Made by a program: the position numbers and the translations under genes
The notes under the pieces: generated by a model
What the model saw: the letters and a program-made list of their open reading frames with translations, nothing else
What the model was told of the DNA's origin: nothing
Databases searched by the model: none
Assembly: GCA_949752735.1 (NCBI GenBank)
Contig: OX457050.1
Coordinates: 39,194,421 to 39,258,420, forward strand
Direction of reading: 5' to 3'
Length of the DNA stretch: 64,000 bases
From: Lumbricus terrestris
Taxonomy: Eukaryota > Annelida > Clitellata > Crassiclitellata > Lumbricidae
In this document: in pieces, positions 23,838 to 37,471 of the stretch
How positions within the stretch are numbered: position 1 is the first letter of the stretch
How the letters are laid out: each line of letters starts with the position of its first letter

Positions 23838-24429
23838 ATGAGTCATCCATTTACACTCGAATACATGCAGGATGGAGAAATGCCGTTAACATCAGCAGAT
23901 ACAAATGGAGTAGAATTACATGTACAAGAAATTCATGAAGAACCAATGGCGGACGAAATTCAGATAAAACAGAGACCCATCAGAAGAATGTGCGAGAATA
24001 AGTCGGTCACTGAGGGATGCGAGGCAGAGGCAGATGAAGAACCTGATGATGGGTCATTGGAGGAGATCAAGGTAGAGATGGATATAACCATCAAAGATAA
24101 CGAGAGAGTGAGTTTCTTCAAGATCATGAGACTGGCCATGAGACGTCGGGTGAAAATCTTTGCGGATGAGGTTTCTATTGTGGGTTTGTCTTACTTGGTC
24201 AAACCATCATCACATAAAGTTGGCTCCATAATCCGTAAGTTTGTTTGGTCAATGCTTCTCCTGTTCGGAACGGGTTTCATGGTTTTCCAGATATGCGATC
24301 GAATATCTTACTATCTGACATATCCAACCATCGTCAACTATCGAGTGGCTTACAACCGATCTCTGCGCTTTCCTACGGTTACCATCTGCTCAGAGTTCTT
24401 TATGAGCAAGAAAGCCCTGATTTCGATTG
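23838..24429 (+). CDS. DEG/ENaC gene, exon 1: cytosolic N-terminus and TM1
   Basis: Codes residues 1-197 plus the first base of codon 198. About 90 acidic, Glu-rich residues precede the conserved region. The block FADEVSIVGLSYL (108-120) is the counterpart of the family's His-Gly gating segment. TM1 follows with VWSMLLLFGTGFMVFQ, then YPTIVNYRV and the post-TM1 motif FPTVTIC. The donor is GTAACT at 24430. Reading through it meets a stop two codons later, so splicing is required. Confidence 0.93.
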
Positions 24430-24486
24430 GTAACTAGAACAATTTGATAATATTTTCAGGAAATCGCAAAAAACTTAATCATCACG

Positions 24487-24525
<39 letters not shown>

Positions 24526-24640
24526 GTCATCGTCATCGTCATCATCATCATCATCATCATCATCATCGTCATCGTCATACAAAATAAAAACAAAAACAAG
24601 ACCATAGTCATCACTATCCTCCTCCTATTTCTCCTCCTTC

Positions 24641-24678
<38 letters not shown>

Positions 24679-27600
24679 GTCGTCGTCATCATCATCATCG
24701 TCGTCGTCGCCGTCATCATTATCACCACAACCACCATGATCATCATCATCATTATCATCATCATCATCGTTTTCTTCTTAAACTTCATCATTATCGTAGC
24801 AATAAAAATATCGAAAATGGGGAGGAGCTCATCCCCTCCCCAAACCATTTCCTGCTCGGCGCTGAGGTTGTGTGCCTCTGCGATCGTCCTTTGGCGCGAG
24901 ATCGTCCCCTAAAACCACGACCGAATCTCCGCCAATGTACAGAGGTAATTTCAATAACTATCCTATCAAAAATGGGGCAAAAAACTGTCAGCGGGCACTG
25001 GCGCATTTTTCCATTTCCATTTGGGGGCACCCCGTCGTAATAGCCCAGTCAAAATAGCCCCGTCAAAACAGCTCGTCATAATCGCCCAAAGACAAAACAG
25101 CCCCGTCAAAATCGCTCAGCGACACAATAGCCCCGTCAAAATAACCCCGTCAGAACAGCTCGGGGCTATTTTGTCGGGGACCGACAAAGTCACGGAATAG
25201 CACACGGTTTTCTTGAAAAAATTGACCAACGGAATTATTCATCTAGCTTCTATTTATATTATGTATAAAATACCTTGATCCCGCTTCCATTTCTTAAGCG
25301 TTTTAGCATTCATCCAGCTTCTATTTAAGATCTGTAAAACCTTCACCCAGCTTCCATTTCTTAAGCGTTTTATCGTTTTCTTAGCTTTAGAGATCGATGC
25401 GGGATCAAGGTATTTTATATATGAAATAATAGCGGGATCAAGTTTACTTATGTATTAAAAAGCAGCTGGATGAATGATAAAACGCTTGAGAAATAGAAGC
25501 TGGATGAATGATAAAACTCTTGAGAAATGGAAGCGGGATGGAGGTATTTTATGATTCGCGGACGTTTCGTCCAAGGACGATTCGTCACGGACTGTTCGTC
25601 ATGGACTGTTCGTCAAGCGGACGATTCGTCAGAGGACGTTTCGTCCACGGACGATTCGTCATGCGGACGGTTCGTCAACGGACTGTTCGTCAACCAGTCA
25701 AAGTTGTACATGAAAGACAATCTGTGTAGCGCCCTTCCTACATGGAGTGATTTTGAGAAGGAGGCGACTACGGGGAAGAGGTGCGAATTATGCTGCTCCT
25801 ACCTTTGGACTCCCTTTGTGGAACCAGTACGAATCGGCCGGTGACGGGATAGCCAGAACCACTAACAGTGTAGAGGGATGCAGTCGCTGTTCATGTGTAG
25901 TCACCCAAGTCTTTGGCTACTACTTGAAGGGTTGGACAGAGATTGCCAGAAACAAAAAGCTGCATACCTACAAGGAGTGACTGGTCTTCAAGAACCAGGT
26001 ACCAAAAAGTACCACCGTCACTTGGTTGAGAGAGTACAACGTACCGTTCAGGCATATAACAGAACTGATGTTGTCACCTATGTCCGTGGAATTGCACACC
26101 TATCTCACAGCTAGAGCAGAAACTGTTTACTTGAGACAAATATGTTTTTAACATTTCTTGATGCTTCCGCACTTAACTACATAAGCGTCAAGAAGAGTAG
26201 AAATCTTAGAAAACACTGTTTACATGAGACACTTTTGTTTTTACGTTTAACAATGCATGTGCATATGTTGTGCACTTAAACTAAAAGTACATGTGCATAT
26301 ATTCTTCTTAACTAAATAAGTGTCAAGTAGAGCAAAACTGTTGTCACTATTAACTTTGTAATTCATCTGACTTCATTCATACTGTAATCATTTAGAGCTG
26401 TTATATAACTGACGAACAGTCCGGTGACGAACCGTTCGCATGACGAATCGTCCGTGGACGAAACGTCCTCTGACGAATCGTCCGCTTGACTAACAGGCCA
26501 TGACGAACAGTCCGTGACGAATCGTCCTTGGACGAAACGTCCGCATACCGTATTTTATATACTAAGTAAAAGCTCGATGAATGATAAAACGCTTGAGAAA
26601 TGGAAGTGGGAGGCTTTCGCGGAACTTTTTACACGGGCTGCTTTGACGGGGCTATTTCAACGGGGCTATATTGTCGGGAACTGATTTTTCTGGACTGTTT
26701 TGTCTTTGTGCGATTATGACGGGGCTATTTTGTCATTGGGCGATTATGACGGGGCTGTTTTGACGGGGCTGTTTTGACCGGGCTATTTCGACGGGTCACC
26801 CCATTTGGGCACTCACACTCTTCGGATGAACTCGGCGCCTACATGACTTTTGGCAAATGTCTCGTCATCACCAAATGGATGTCGAAAGAAGCTGGTGACC
26901 ATTATAAAAATTGAAACAATATAAACAGCAACAATTGTAATAATATATAAAAAATAAAGAAGAAATTCAGGTGACATTTTGTACTAAATTTCCTTCCATG
27001 TTAAAAACTTGCAACCTTCAGACGTAGGCTACATGTACGGTAGGCTACTTATGTGATCATCATCTGAATTTACGATGTTCTCTTTCAAACAATGGTCGGA
27101 ATTGTGCCCTGCTTTCAGAGTTGTTGCTCAGTTTCAAATTTGATTAAACTGTTTCAGGTCCAGTAGCTCATGACTTTGCTGAAATCCGTTTTCCTCCGTT
27201 TTGGGATTCAGAATTTGGGGAACGTCTTGGACCATTCAACTTATCCCAGATCGACTTAGACTGGGAGATATTTTACAATCATGTACTCATTAAAGCGGAG
27301 GACATGATGCTCGAGGTAAGATCACAGATGGTATTTCCTCAGCTCGAACAGCAGCAAAAAACCTTTGTGTCACACTATGCTATGTTAATAGTATGCATGT
27401 GTGTTAGTCAAATGTGCAAGCAACAGGTTGGCAAACCGTAATCTGGTGCATGAGACAGACACTGTTTGTGTGTTCTCGGCAGGTGCCCGTATAGGCCTGG
27501 CTGCTGTAGAGGGACGATGCTGACTGCCCCTGGTGACTGTTGATGCCGCTGTTCGTTCCAGCGCCGACCCCATGTACATTTTGTTCGATGGACTGCCCCC

Positions 27601-29782
27601 GAGATCTGAAATGAACCCCCCCTCCAGCGCCGTTTGATGTCATGCTGTGATGGAGATGATGCTGATGACGATGCGGATGGGTTGGCGGAGGATGGGATTG
27701 CGCAGGATGGGTTCCATTCGGCTTCTACCCCGTTCCACTTCTCCGCCTCCTCCTCCGAAAGATCCATCCATTTCCGAGACACTTCCGCATGTCATGAACA
27801 CAAAAGTTCCGTTGGTGAACTTCTTGGAAACGCTTCAGATCGCTGCCATTTTAGTTTTCTTGCAGTGTCACATTTGATTCCATTCCTTTCCGGTACTTCA
27901 AAAATGCTAAGTTGGAGTCCGAATTCATGTTTCCATTGCATACATCACTTCACTTATAGCAATTTCAACATTCTGGCCGCCATTTTCCCGCCATTTTGTT
28001 TTTCTTTTAGTGCTACATATGTGTCTTTGATTCCACTGCATGCCTAGAACACTTGCATCTCAATTTAAATTACAAAATCGTGTTCATATCACATACAATA
28101 CCCAACTTAAATCCTATTTAAGCAATAGGCGGCCATTCTGGCCGCCATCTTGTTTTCCCATGCAACCGCTAAAAATCAAGCTTGCTAACCACGATTTTCA
28201 TTCTCAGAAGGGTCAAATTAGCCTAGAAAAGCATGTTACTAATTTGTTACATGATCTGCTTCTAAGAGTATCATTTCCAGATCCCAAACCTGGTCCAATT
28301 GGCGGCCAACTTTTGTCCCGCCAAAATTAGACCACTTGCCGTGGTCCGATTTCTAGCGACTTTTAATATGTTAAACACCAGACCCAATATACCAGAAAAT
28401 CCTCATAAAAGACCTTCTTACAATTTTGCGGATCATGTCGTAGATTGACCCGACTATACAACCTTTTGAAGCAATTATATAGGCCACCATTTTGGCCGCC
28501 ATCTTGTTTTACCATGCAACCGCTAAAAATCAAGCTTGCTAACCACGATTTTCGTTCTTAGGAGGGTCAAATTAGTCTAGAAAAGCATTTTAGCAAATTA
28601 TTACATGACTTGCTTCAAACAGCATCATTTCCAGATTCCATGCCTGGTCCAATTGGCGGCCATCTTTTTTCCCGCCAAAATTAGACCACTTGCCGTGCTC
28701 CGATTTTATGCAACTTTTAGTATGTTCATCACCAGACCTAAGACTCCAGAAGATCATCATAAAACGTTTTCTTGCAATTTGTTCCGGGTTCACCGAGGTT
28801 GTTTCGTAGATTGACCCGACTACATGGGGGTTGACGCGAAACGACACACTATTGCATTCACCGGCGTAAAACAATAAGTTTTATGCACTGATGACCTACT
28901 ATAATTACAACGTCAATTTCAGCGTAGGCTATAACTCCGTGAAAGTTCAGAATTATGGTTTAACATATTTGACTATGCTTTAATTTTAATACTCAACTTC
29001 AATTTACAGAAGAGAACAATTATTGTTTCAGTGTTTGTTTGCGAATCAACCATGCAATTCAGCAGACGCCATAAGGAGGATAAAAACTGATAAGGGATTT
29101 TGTTTTTCTTTTAATCCAGGTAATAATTTCTTAGGAACTCGAACACTCCTTCTTAGCAATAATCAGACTATTCTGACGGTTAATTCCCTTTCCTCCAATT
29201 TTATGATAAAGTTGTAGAAAATGTGACGCGACGCAGTTAAGTTTAATGGAGACATGTTTTTCTTGTTATTCATCATTATCATCACTTCTATGGCGCAGTT
29301 GACCGTGGTGAAGAGCTCTCTTTGACGTAAGCTCTGCCTTTGACTCTGTGGAACACTTAATTCTCCTGCAGCGCCTCTCCACTTCTTTCGGCTTATAGTG
29401 GACCAGCCTCTTGATTGGCTTATGTCCTTCTTAACTGACCGCTTAAACTGTGTAGTTCTTGGGTCGTCCAGGTCTGCTTGGGTCCCTGCATGCCCCTCTT
29501 GGGGTGCCCCAGGGTTCCGTCTTGGGTCCGCTGCTGTATCTTCTCTATATTGCTGATATCTGCTCCTTACTGGCATCTTAGGGGCTTCTGCACCAGCTAT
29601 TTGCCGATGATGTGCAAGCCTACATCCATACCTATTCGGCTGATGCGGTGGCCGCTGTCAGCAAGAAGTGTAGGAAAATGGATGTCACTCTGTTTGTCTG
29701 TCTCTCTCTCTCTATCTCTCTGTCTCTCTCTGTCTCTCTCTGTCTCTGTCTCTGTCTCTGTCTGTCTCTGTCTCTGTCTCTG

Positions 29783-29816
<34 letters not shown>

Positions 29817-29829
29817 AGTCTCTCTCTCT

Positions 29830-29910
<81 letters not shown>

Positions 29911-32900
29911 TCTCTCTGGATAGCCTCCAATCGGCTTCTATTAAATCCCTCGAAGACACAGTTTATTTGGTTGGGTGGCCGTAGGCAACTCCAGGGTATT
30001 GACCTTCCCCAAATTGCTCTTCTCTTTCCTCATATCTCCTTTTCCCTCACAGTTCGTGATCTGGGACTCACCTTCGATTCTGAACTCACTCTGTCCCAGC
30101 ATGTGAACTTTGTTGCGCGGAGTGTCTATTACCAGCTTTGTCAGCTACGGGTGAGTATCTCTCACGATGCTGTCGTCGTCCTTGTCCACGCCTTTGTTAC
30201 GAGTCGAATCGACAACTTACTGTTGTTCCTTACTTCCTGGTCTTCTCTTTGGGGTCATGGGGCGACTTGATCGCGTCTTGCGCTCGGTTTCTCGCCTTGT
30301 TTGGCGGCTTCCTAAATTTGCTCCTGTCTCTGCCTATATGCTTGATGTGCTGCACTGGCTGCCTGTGTCCCAGCAGATCTCGTACCGCATTGCTGCCGTG
30401 GTCTCTCGTTGTGTCCTTGGCTGTGCTCCGTCATACTTGCGTGATCTTTGCTGTCCATTCTCTGACGTAGCAGCGCGTCGTGTGCTACGCTCTTCGGCTA
30501 TAGAGGAGAGCTTCTGGTCCCGCGGGCTCGCCTGGCTATTAAGCAGCGCCGTTCTTTCTCGGTCGTGGGGCCTACTGTCTGGAACAACATCCCGGTTACG
30601 CTTCGCTATCTAATTGTAATCTATCCGGCTGGGTTCTACAAGTCTCTCAAGTCTTTTTTTCCTGGTTGGGCTGGGAGCGCCTCTGAGTAGTTTCTACAGG
30701 GGCGCTATATGAATTGTCTGAATGAATGAATGAATCATCACCATCAACCGAGGGACCAGTGTCCGTACTCCGTAGGTGCCCGATGCCTTTCTCGTTATTC
30801 CACGCCAGGTTTGTCTCTCCAAGGCAGCGTGTGTTAGGTCCTGTAGTTATTGATCCACACCATTCTGTTATGTGGTCCAGCCATTCTTTGTGTGGTCGTC
30901 CTTTCCTGCTAGATCCCTCCATTCTTCCAAGTATAGGCCCAACTGGGTGGCCTGACAAAATGTCGCACGACAAAATGTCGCCGACAAAATGTCGCGGACA
31001 AAATGTCGCAGAGACAATATGTCGCAAGACAAAATGTTGCCGACAAAATGTCGCCGACAAAACGTCGCCGACATAATGTTGCCGACAAAATGTCGCGAAT
31101 AATTCTACTCCCAAAGTGCGTTATGCGTGGAATAAATGGCTTCGATCTATCCGAAGTTTAAAGTATATTTGTGCGAGGAGGTAGAGAACCCATTCAATAC
31201 TTGGGAGACATTGTCAGAATTCTGAATATCAATGTTGTATTAACAGGTTTAATGCTGTATAAGCATTACTCATCAGTGGCGTAGCCAGGAATTTTTCATG
31301 GGGGGGCGGGTTTGTTTTTTTGCCTGGCCGGATACCCTTTCTGAAACCAACCCAACAGTATTACAGTAAATAAACAGGGAATAAGGCAACAAAGGGAATA
31401 AAGTAAGAAAAACAATTGTTACTGCAAGCAATTGTTTTGTTTTTTTCTTACTTAAGTGGATAAAAAACCTTTAAAAAACTTTTTCCTAGGCCTATGGGGG
31501 TTAACCCCCGAAACCCCACCCCTCCCCTTGGCTACGCCACTGTTACTCATGGACATTAACAGAGACACTAACAGATTGAATAACATCATGTACCTGTAGG
31601 CCTATTTATAGTGTGTTTGCACACTATGTAGCATTGTATATATATTTTTTGCCATTCATTTCCGTATACGTTAACACATTTAATATTACCGTCAATGTAG
31701 CTGTCTTAGAAACTTCATGGAATGAGAGTTAGTTCGCACACTTTTTAATTTTTTTTATTTTTTGCGGACTTTCTTCATGGACATTTTTTGTTGTAATGTG
31801 TGTCCGTTGACACTACTATTAACAAGTTCACTCGATGGTTTTTTAAATGGTCAATTTGTGCAATAAAAAGCTGTTTTACTCATTTACGATTGCGCCATTT
31901 TGTCGGCGACATTTTGTCTTGCGACATTTTGTCTCTGCGACATTTTGTCCGCGCTAACTGTCTTGATCTACATGTATCTGCTGTTATCCACCCTGAATAT
32001 AATTATGCCCAAAGAGTTTTAACTTCCTGCTCATTATTTTCTGCATAAGGTTTTCTTCCCGCACCAACACCAATGCAACCTTCAGTTATCTTATTGCTAT
32101 TGGATTTTGTCCCCATGTTAATAGCAATAACACATGTTGTAATATTTCACCAGCATAACTCCCTTCACGTGATAATCTGTCAAACACGACATTAATTATA
32201 TGGCGCAGTAGGCTAACGCAGCCATGTCGCTGCAGGGGCGCGTTACAAAACAGCTAATATTATTATGCGAGATAAGCCTTAGCGAACAAGTACGATTTTA
32301 GCATGAAATTTAAAGAGTTCACTGTGTCGACCGATCGAATAGCGAGAGGAAGTCTGTTCCAGCATCGAGGACCAGCAACCGAAAAAGCACAATCGCCGAA
32401 GCGCGTTCTCATCCTCCGCACACGCAAATCGGTCCTCTAGGATGATCGGAGCCGAAGCCCGGCCGCGGATAAATGAATCTTTGTGCAGCAATCACGCAGG
32501 TACTCGGGCGCAGCTCCGTGCAGTGATTTGAAGACAAGCAGACAGAACTTGAACTGGATGCGAAATGGATTAGGCAGCCAGTGGACATGGGCGCCCGCAG
32601 AATTTTTTGCAGGGGGGGGCAAAATTTTTACAATGGTCACACCTACATTTTTTAGTAGCACGAGCTTGAAAAATGCGAAACTGGAAATTAATAATGCGGG
32701 TATTTTTCAAAGAGGTTTCTTAAGGCAAACTTCTCAGTTTCATGTTGTGTATTATTTTTAAGCTGAATGGTTTTCTTGGTGCAAAGGTAAAAAAGTAGAT
32801 GTTAAAAAGAAGGTTCTTGTGGGTGTGTTATGTCCATAGATTGATTGAATGAAAATCAGGCGTCAATTTTTCAAGGGGCAAGGGCTTCTCTAGCTACTTC

Positions 32901-35900
32901 TATATCTTCTTCTTCTTCTATATAGTAATCGTAATTTACAAACTTCTAAAGCGCCACTCGAAAGTCAATCGCAGGGCAGCAGCTTATTCAAAAGCGCAGC
33001 ATCAATCATTCATAATGCTGTTTAAAGGGTAATCAGATAGAGGTCCGAGTCAAGTAGTCAAAAGGCCAGAGTAGCCGTTAATGCGGGTGTCGCTTAGGAA
33101 GGTGGAGGATCCGAGGATCAGATGAGTATAGGGGTTTCAATGAGAAGTTTCTGCGGGCACCCGAAGCAAATAGCATGCCTATCCAATATGGCCTACTTAA
33201 TTGGAATCTTGCTGTGATACAACCTTAACAAATGCAAAAATATCAATAATTATCAAAAATTGCTCTATTGCAACATAATATTTGAAACTTCTCATCAGCC
33301 CACTTAAATTACATATGGGAGATCTGCTTATTCACCAGCATTATACATTGTATATAAATTAAGTCTGCTTTAATAATCCAGGCTGCATTTTGCCCATTTT
33401 GCATGCTGCCAGTACAGAATCTAAGGAGTTTTGGACAGGGGCTTCTATCCCCCCTAAGCAACCGGGCGCAATCCATTTTCTCCCCCCCCCATTTCTGGAC
33501 CGGCCTTCCTCTATGTATGCAATATAATGCAATCTAGCGCATGCCCTCCTCTTGTGTGGGAATGAAGGTTTGTTTGGAGAGGGACAAACGAGCATCCAGC
33601 AGACGATCGCCGAAGCATGTGTAGCGCCGAGAAGGCACCTGGTTTGGGTAGGGAATGTTCCCCTCCCCATAAGAAATTTTTGCGATTTCCGCATTGCAAT
33701 TTCAGCATTTTAAGCTGTCCTCTTAGCAAAATTACTCTACTGTTTCAGTGGAGGAACTGCTGCCAAAATTGGGCAGCCATATGTTTTGTGCCTCTGGTCA
33801 GTGTGCACTCGAGATGCGTTACATAAATTTTTAGAGCACAATCCAATACAATAAAATACAATGTAGGTCCTACATTGTAAGCCCACGTAATAATGATGTT
33901 GCTTTGCTTTACTAAGTGTTCAAGGACCAAAGTTGACTCTGAAATTTGAAAGATAACATTGGAGAGAAGCCATTTAGTTGTGCAAAATAGTATTTGTATT
34001 AACATTATTTTTTCAATAATTATTATAATATTATTGTATTATTTATTAAAATAGTTTAAACATAATTACAATCATGTAACAGGAATTTTTTATAGTATAT
34101 TACAGCTGTTATAGCAGTTCATGTAATTCAAAAATGCAGATAGTAGCCTAACTAAAAACTCGAAGTGTATAAAGTGTATACATTTTGCTAAAAACTATTA
34201 GGCCTACCATTTTGTCCAAATTTATATGGAGGGGAAGTATTTTCTGGGGGGGATCTTCCTCCTAGTGATGCCTAGATTGAACGCTGTCCTCTATGCCCGA
34301 CCTTCCCCTCTCAACCGACGTGAATTTTGGCTGTCTTCTGATTCCCCCTATTTTTCACTGGGTGCAAGCTGCGCCCACCATGTATAGGAATAGAAACCCC
34401 TGGTTTTGGAGTAAGGAGTAAGCTGTAGTAAAAACTTGGATTGTGGGCTCTGATTATCACACCACGGATTTTTTACCCACAACTCTTCAAAAGAATTGAT
34501 ACCTCTATACTTATCTGATCCTCGGATCCTCCACCTTCCTAAGCGACACCCGCATTAACCCTCGTACTACCACTGGGGTCAAAATGACCCCAAAGCTTGT
34601 TTGCAGTAGTACTGCTCATCCGTCATAAGTGAGATCCACAATAAATTTTATGACTTTATCGGTATTGCTGTCTTGTACAAAATGCCAAGTTTTATTTTCC
34701 ATTTTCCGTCACCAGATGGCGCTGGTATCGTATATATACACTGAGTACCAGTGGGGTCATTTTGACCCCAGTGTAAATTGTACGATTATGACAAATATAA
34801 TTATGACATCTAATATAACACTATCTTCCATTTTTGCCTTCCGAGATGATGGAACACTTTTGTCTTACTGCCCCAAGAAAAGAAAAGTTGTTGTTCTGCT
34901 CAGTAGCCTGCACGACCAAGCTGAGATTGATAACAACCACCCTGGCAAAAAACCACACATGATCCTGGACTACAATGCACCCAAAGGTGGTGTTGACACT
35001 GCGGATCAGATGTACACTACAAAACGAATGACTAGGCGATGGCCTATGGCGATATTCCACAATATGTTGGACATCAGTGCCCTTAACGGTTTTGTTGACT
35101 GGATTGCACTGAATCCACATTGACAAGTCCAAACAAAGCACAGGAGACGACTCTTTCTGCTACAGCTAGGCAGAGAGCTAATTGGACAAAATCACCTTGC
35201 AGAACAACCTATATCTATGTTACCAGGAAAGCCTCCCAAGAAAAGGGTTCGTTGTGACTTCTGCCCAAGAGAAAAAGACAGAAAGACACACACTGACTGT
35301 GCTAAATGCGGCAGTAGTGTGTGCAAAGAGCATTGCAAGAGCATTTGCTTCAGTTAATTGCTAGTCCGAGACTCTGACATTGTGTCAACAATCTGACTGT
35401 TACTTTACTAACAATCCTTCACGAATTTTTTTATTTCAAGCATAATACCAGTGAAAAATTGTACATTTTCAATTTAAACAATATTCTAATTCTTAACAAC
35501 AGATTTTAAACCATAACAATGCAAGCTTAGATTGGGGTCATTTTGACCCCACTGGTATTCAGTGGTTGCAAAATTTCCTGGTAATTTGAGGGTTAACTGT
35601 GTAATAGAAACAGTTTGGTGCAATAACGAGGTATGTTGACTTATACTAGATGACGTGTGTGGCATTGCAGCTGCTAGAAAACACTTTGTCGACATAACCT
35701 GGTAATGCACCAGAAAATAATGTTACAGATGACTGTAAAAATAATAATATTGTCATCTTTCGCGTTGTATAATGTAGCCTACCAATTTCGTTAAAAACAA
35801 TGTAAAGGTACATATTGCTTAAAACAGCTTGTTGATAATGTGTCGTCAAATGGCTTATATACAGCAGTTTGAAGGGCTAAATCTTTGAAGTCTTTTCCCC

Positions 35901-36604
35901 AAAACTCACGATTTCCGACATACCTTGTTATTGCTCCAAGCCCTTCATTATTATTTACGAGACATTCGCAGATTTTGAACGAGTTTCTTCTGGATTTTAG
36001 CTACATCAAATTACGTTACGTCTAATCCTGGAGCCAATAATGGACTTCGTTTGGTGTTGTGGACCAATCAATCTGACTGTTATGTCGCTATGTCTCCGGC
36101 TTCCGGTTTCAAGGTAGGTCAATCAATCGGGTCCCGTAGCTCAGTGGTGAGAGCGCTGGTCGTTAAACTGAGAGTCAGCCGCGCGGACCCGGGTTCAAGC
36201 CTCGCTCAGGGCAAAAATTTATTTGAATTTTCTGTTAGCTGCCGCTGGCGCTTTGCTGATGTGTTGCTTGACTCGGGTTCTGCTAAAAATAAAGATAGCC
36301 ATTAGTTAAGTTACCGAACCCACTGCTGTAAAGCCGATCTGCGTGTCGTGCTACAGTGGGCCGTATTTCGTATAACATGTACTTGTGATCGTTCTGCGGT
36401 GTGTCTGATTGAGTTATTAAAAAGAAAATATTATTATTATTATTAATCAATCTTAATTGACCAACACAATAGTATTACAATCGCAAAGTTGACAAAATTC
36501 GTATTCAAGTCGTCTTTAGGTAAACGCTGTGGAATATGTTAGACAGAGTTTCCCTGTTTACGTCAGTAATTAATCAATAATTATCCTACGTTGATGGTCA
36601 CCAT

Positions 36605-36673
<69 letters not shown>

Positions 36674-37401
36674 TCGCGGAAAAAGGGGGGGTGGAAAGAA
36701 AGAGGAGGCTGTCGGTGTCGCAAGGGTGGTCAACACGTTGTAATACCGCCCGCGCGACCCCCACTCAGCTACCGTCAGGATGGCCGTCCAGAAGGTCAGC
36801 AGGAGAGGGGTCTGTCCATATGCTCCGCGCGTCGTTTCGGGGGTGGGAAACGTAAGTTCACCTTCGTGATCTATCAAAGGTAGCAGCTCCCTCCGATCCA
36901 CAATACGCCTCAATCTGACCGAACAAGACGATGTCCACAGAAGCGATTTATTCATGAAACGTACAGCAGTCGTGCGGTTCATCCACGGTCGTCGTCCCTA
37001 CAGTCGCTGACTACCCGAAGACTGGCTAGATCGATGACTGTCGCTCGCTGACTGTATCTCCCTCGGTCGATGACTGTATCGGACTCGATGACTGACTATG
37101 CCTCTCCCTCCGTCGATGACTCTCCCTCCGTCGATGACTCTCCCTCCGTCGATGACTCTCCCTCGGTCGATGACTCTCCCTCGGTCGATGACTCTCGACT
37201 GAGCTAACCTGAGCTCCTTATATAATTGTGAAAGAGGTAAAGAGGCAAGAAGGCAAGAAGGCAAGAAGGCAAGAAGGCAAGAAGGCAAGAAGGGCAGAGG
37301 CCAACGAATGGCGGGAAACGAAAGAGGCAAGAAGGCAAGAAGGCAAAAGAGGCAAAAGAGGCTAAGCCCTTAAGAAAATGGCCATCCCCAATTTTCGCCA
37401 C

Positions 37402-37471
<70 letters not shown>

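Larger units (their letters stand above)
30736..32055 (-). mobile_element. Second copy of the 7005-8120 LINE, split by a Mutator-like insertion
   Basis: The - strand from 30945 back to 30736 encodes RKGRPHKEWLDHITEWCG and follows the + strand copy at 7860-8050 closely. The same LINE resumes on the far side of the insertion at about 31954 (AACTGTCTT...CTGCTGTTATCCA...AAATATGCCC-like), ending near 32055. It meets the preceding LINE (29290-30735) tail to tail. Confidence 0.8.

Noticed and set aside
29478..29984. Ser-Leu-rich ORFs of up to 168 codons
   Set aside because: Mostly (TC)n repeat; only the flanking LINE RT words are real.
32588..34383. Possible inverted ends CATGGGCGCCCGCAG / CTGCGCCCACCATG
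   Set aside because: The pair would overlap the better-supported TTAA element (33082-34554) without nesting, and no matching target duplication was seen.
36129..36215. Genuine tRNA gene
   Set aside because: A and B boxes are present, but the acceptor and anticodon arms do not pair well by eye and the 3' part continues into a SINE body repeated at 9294.
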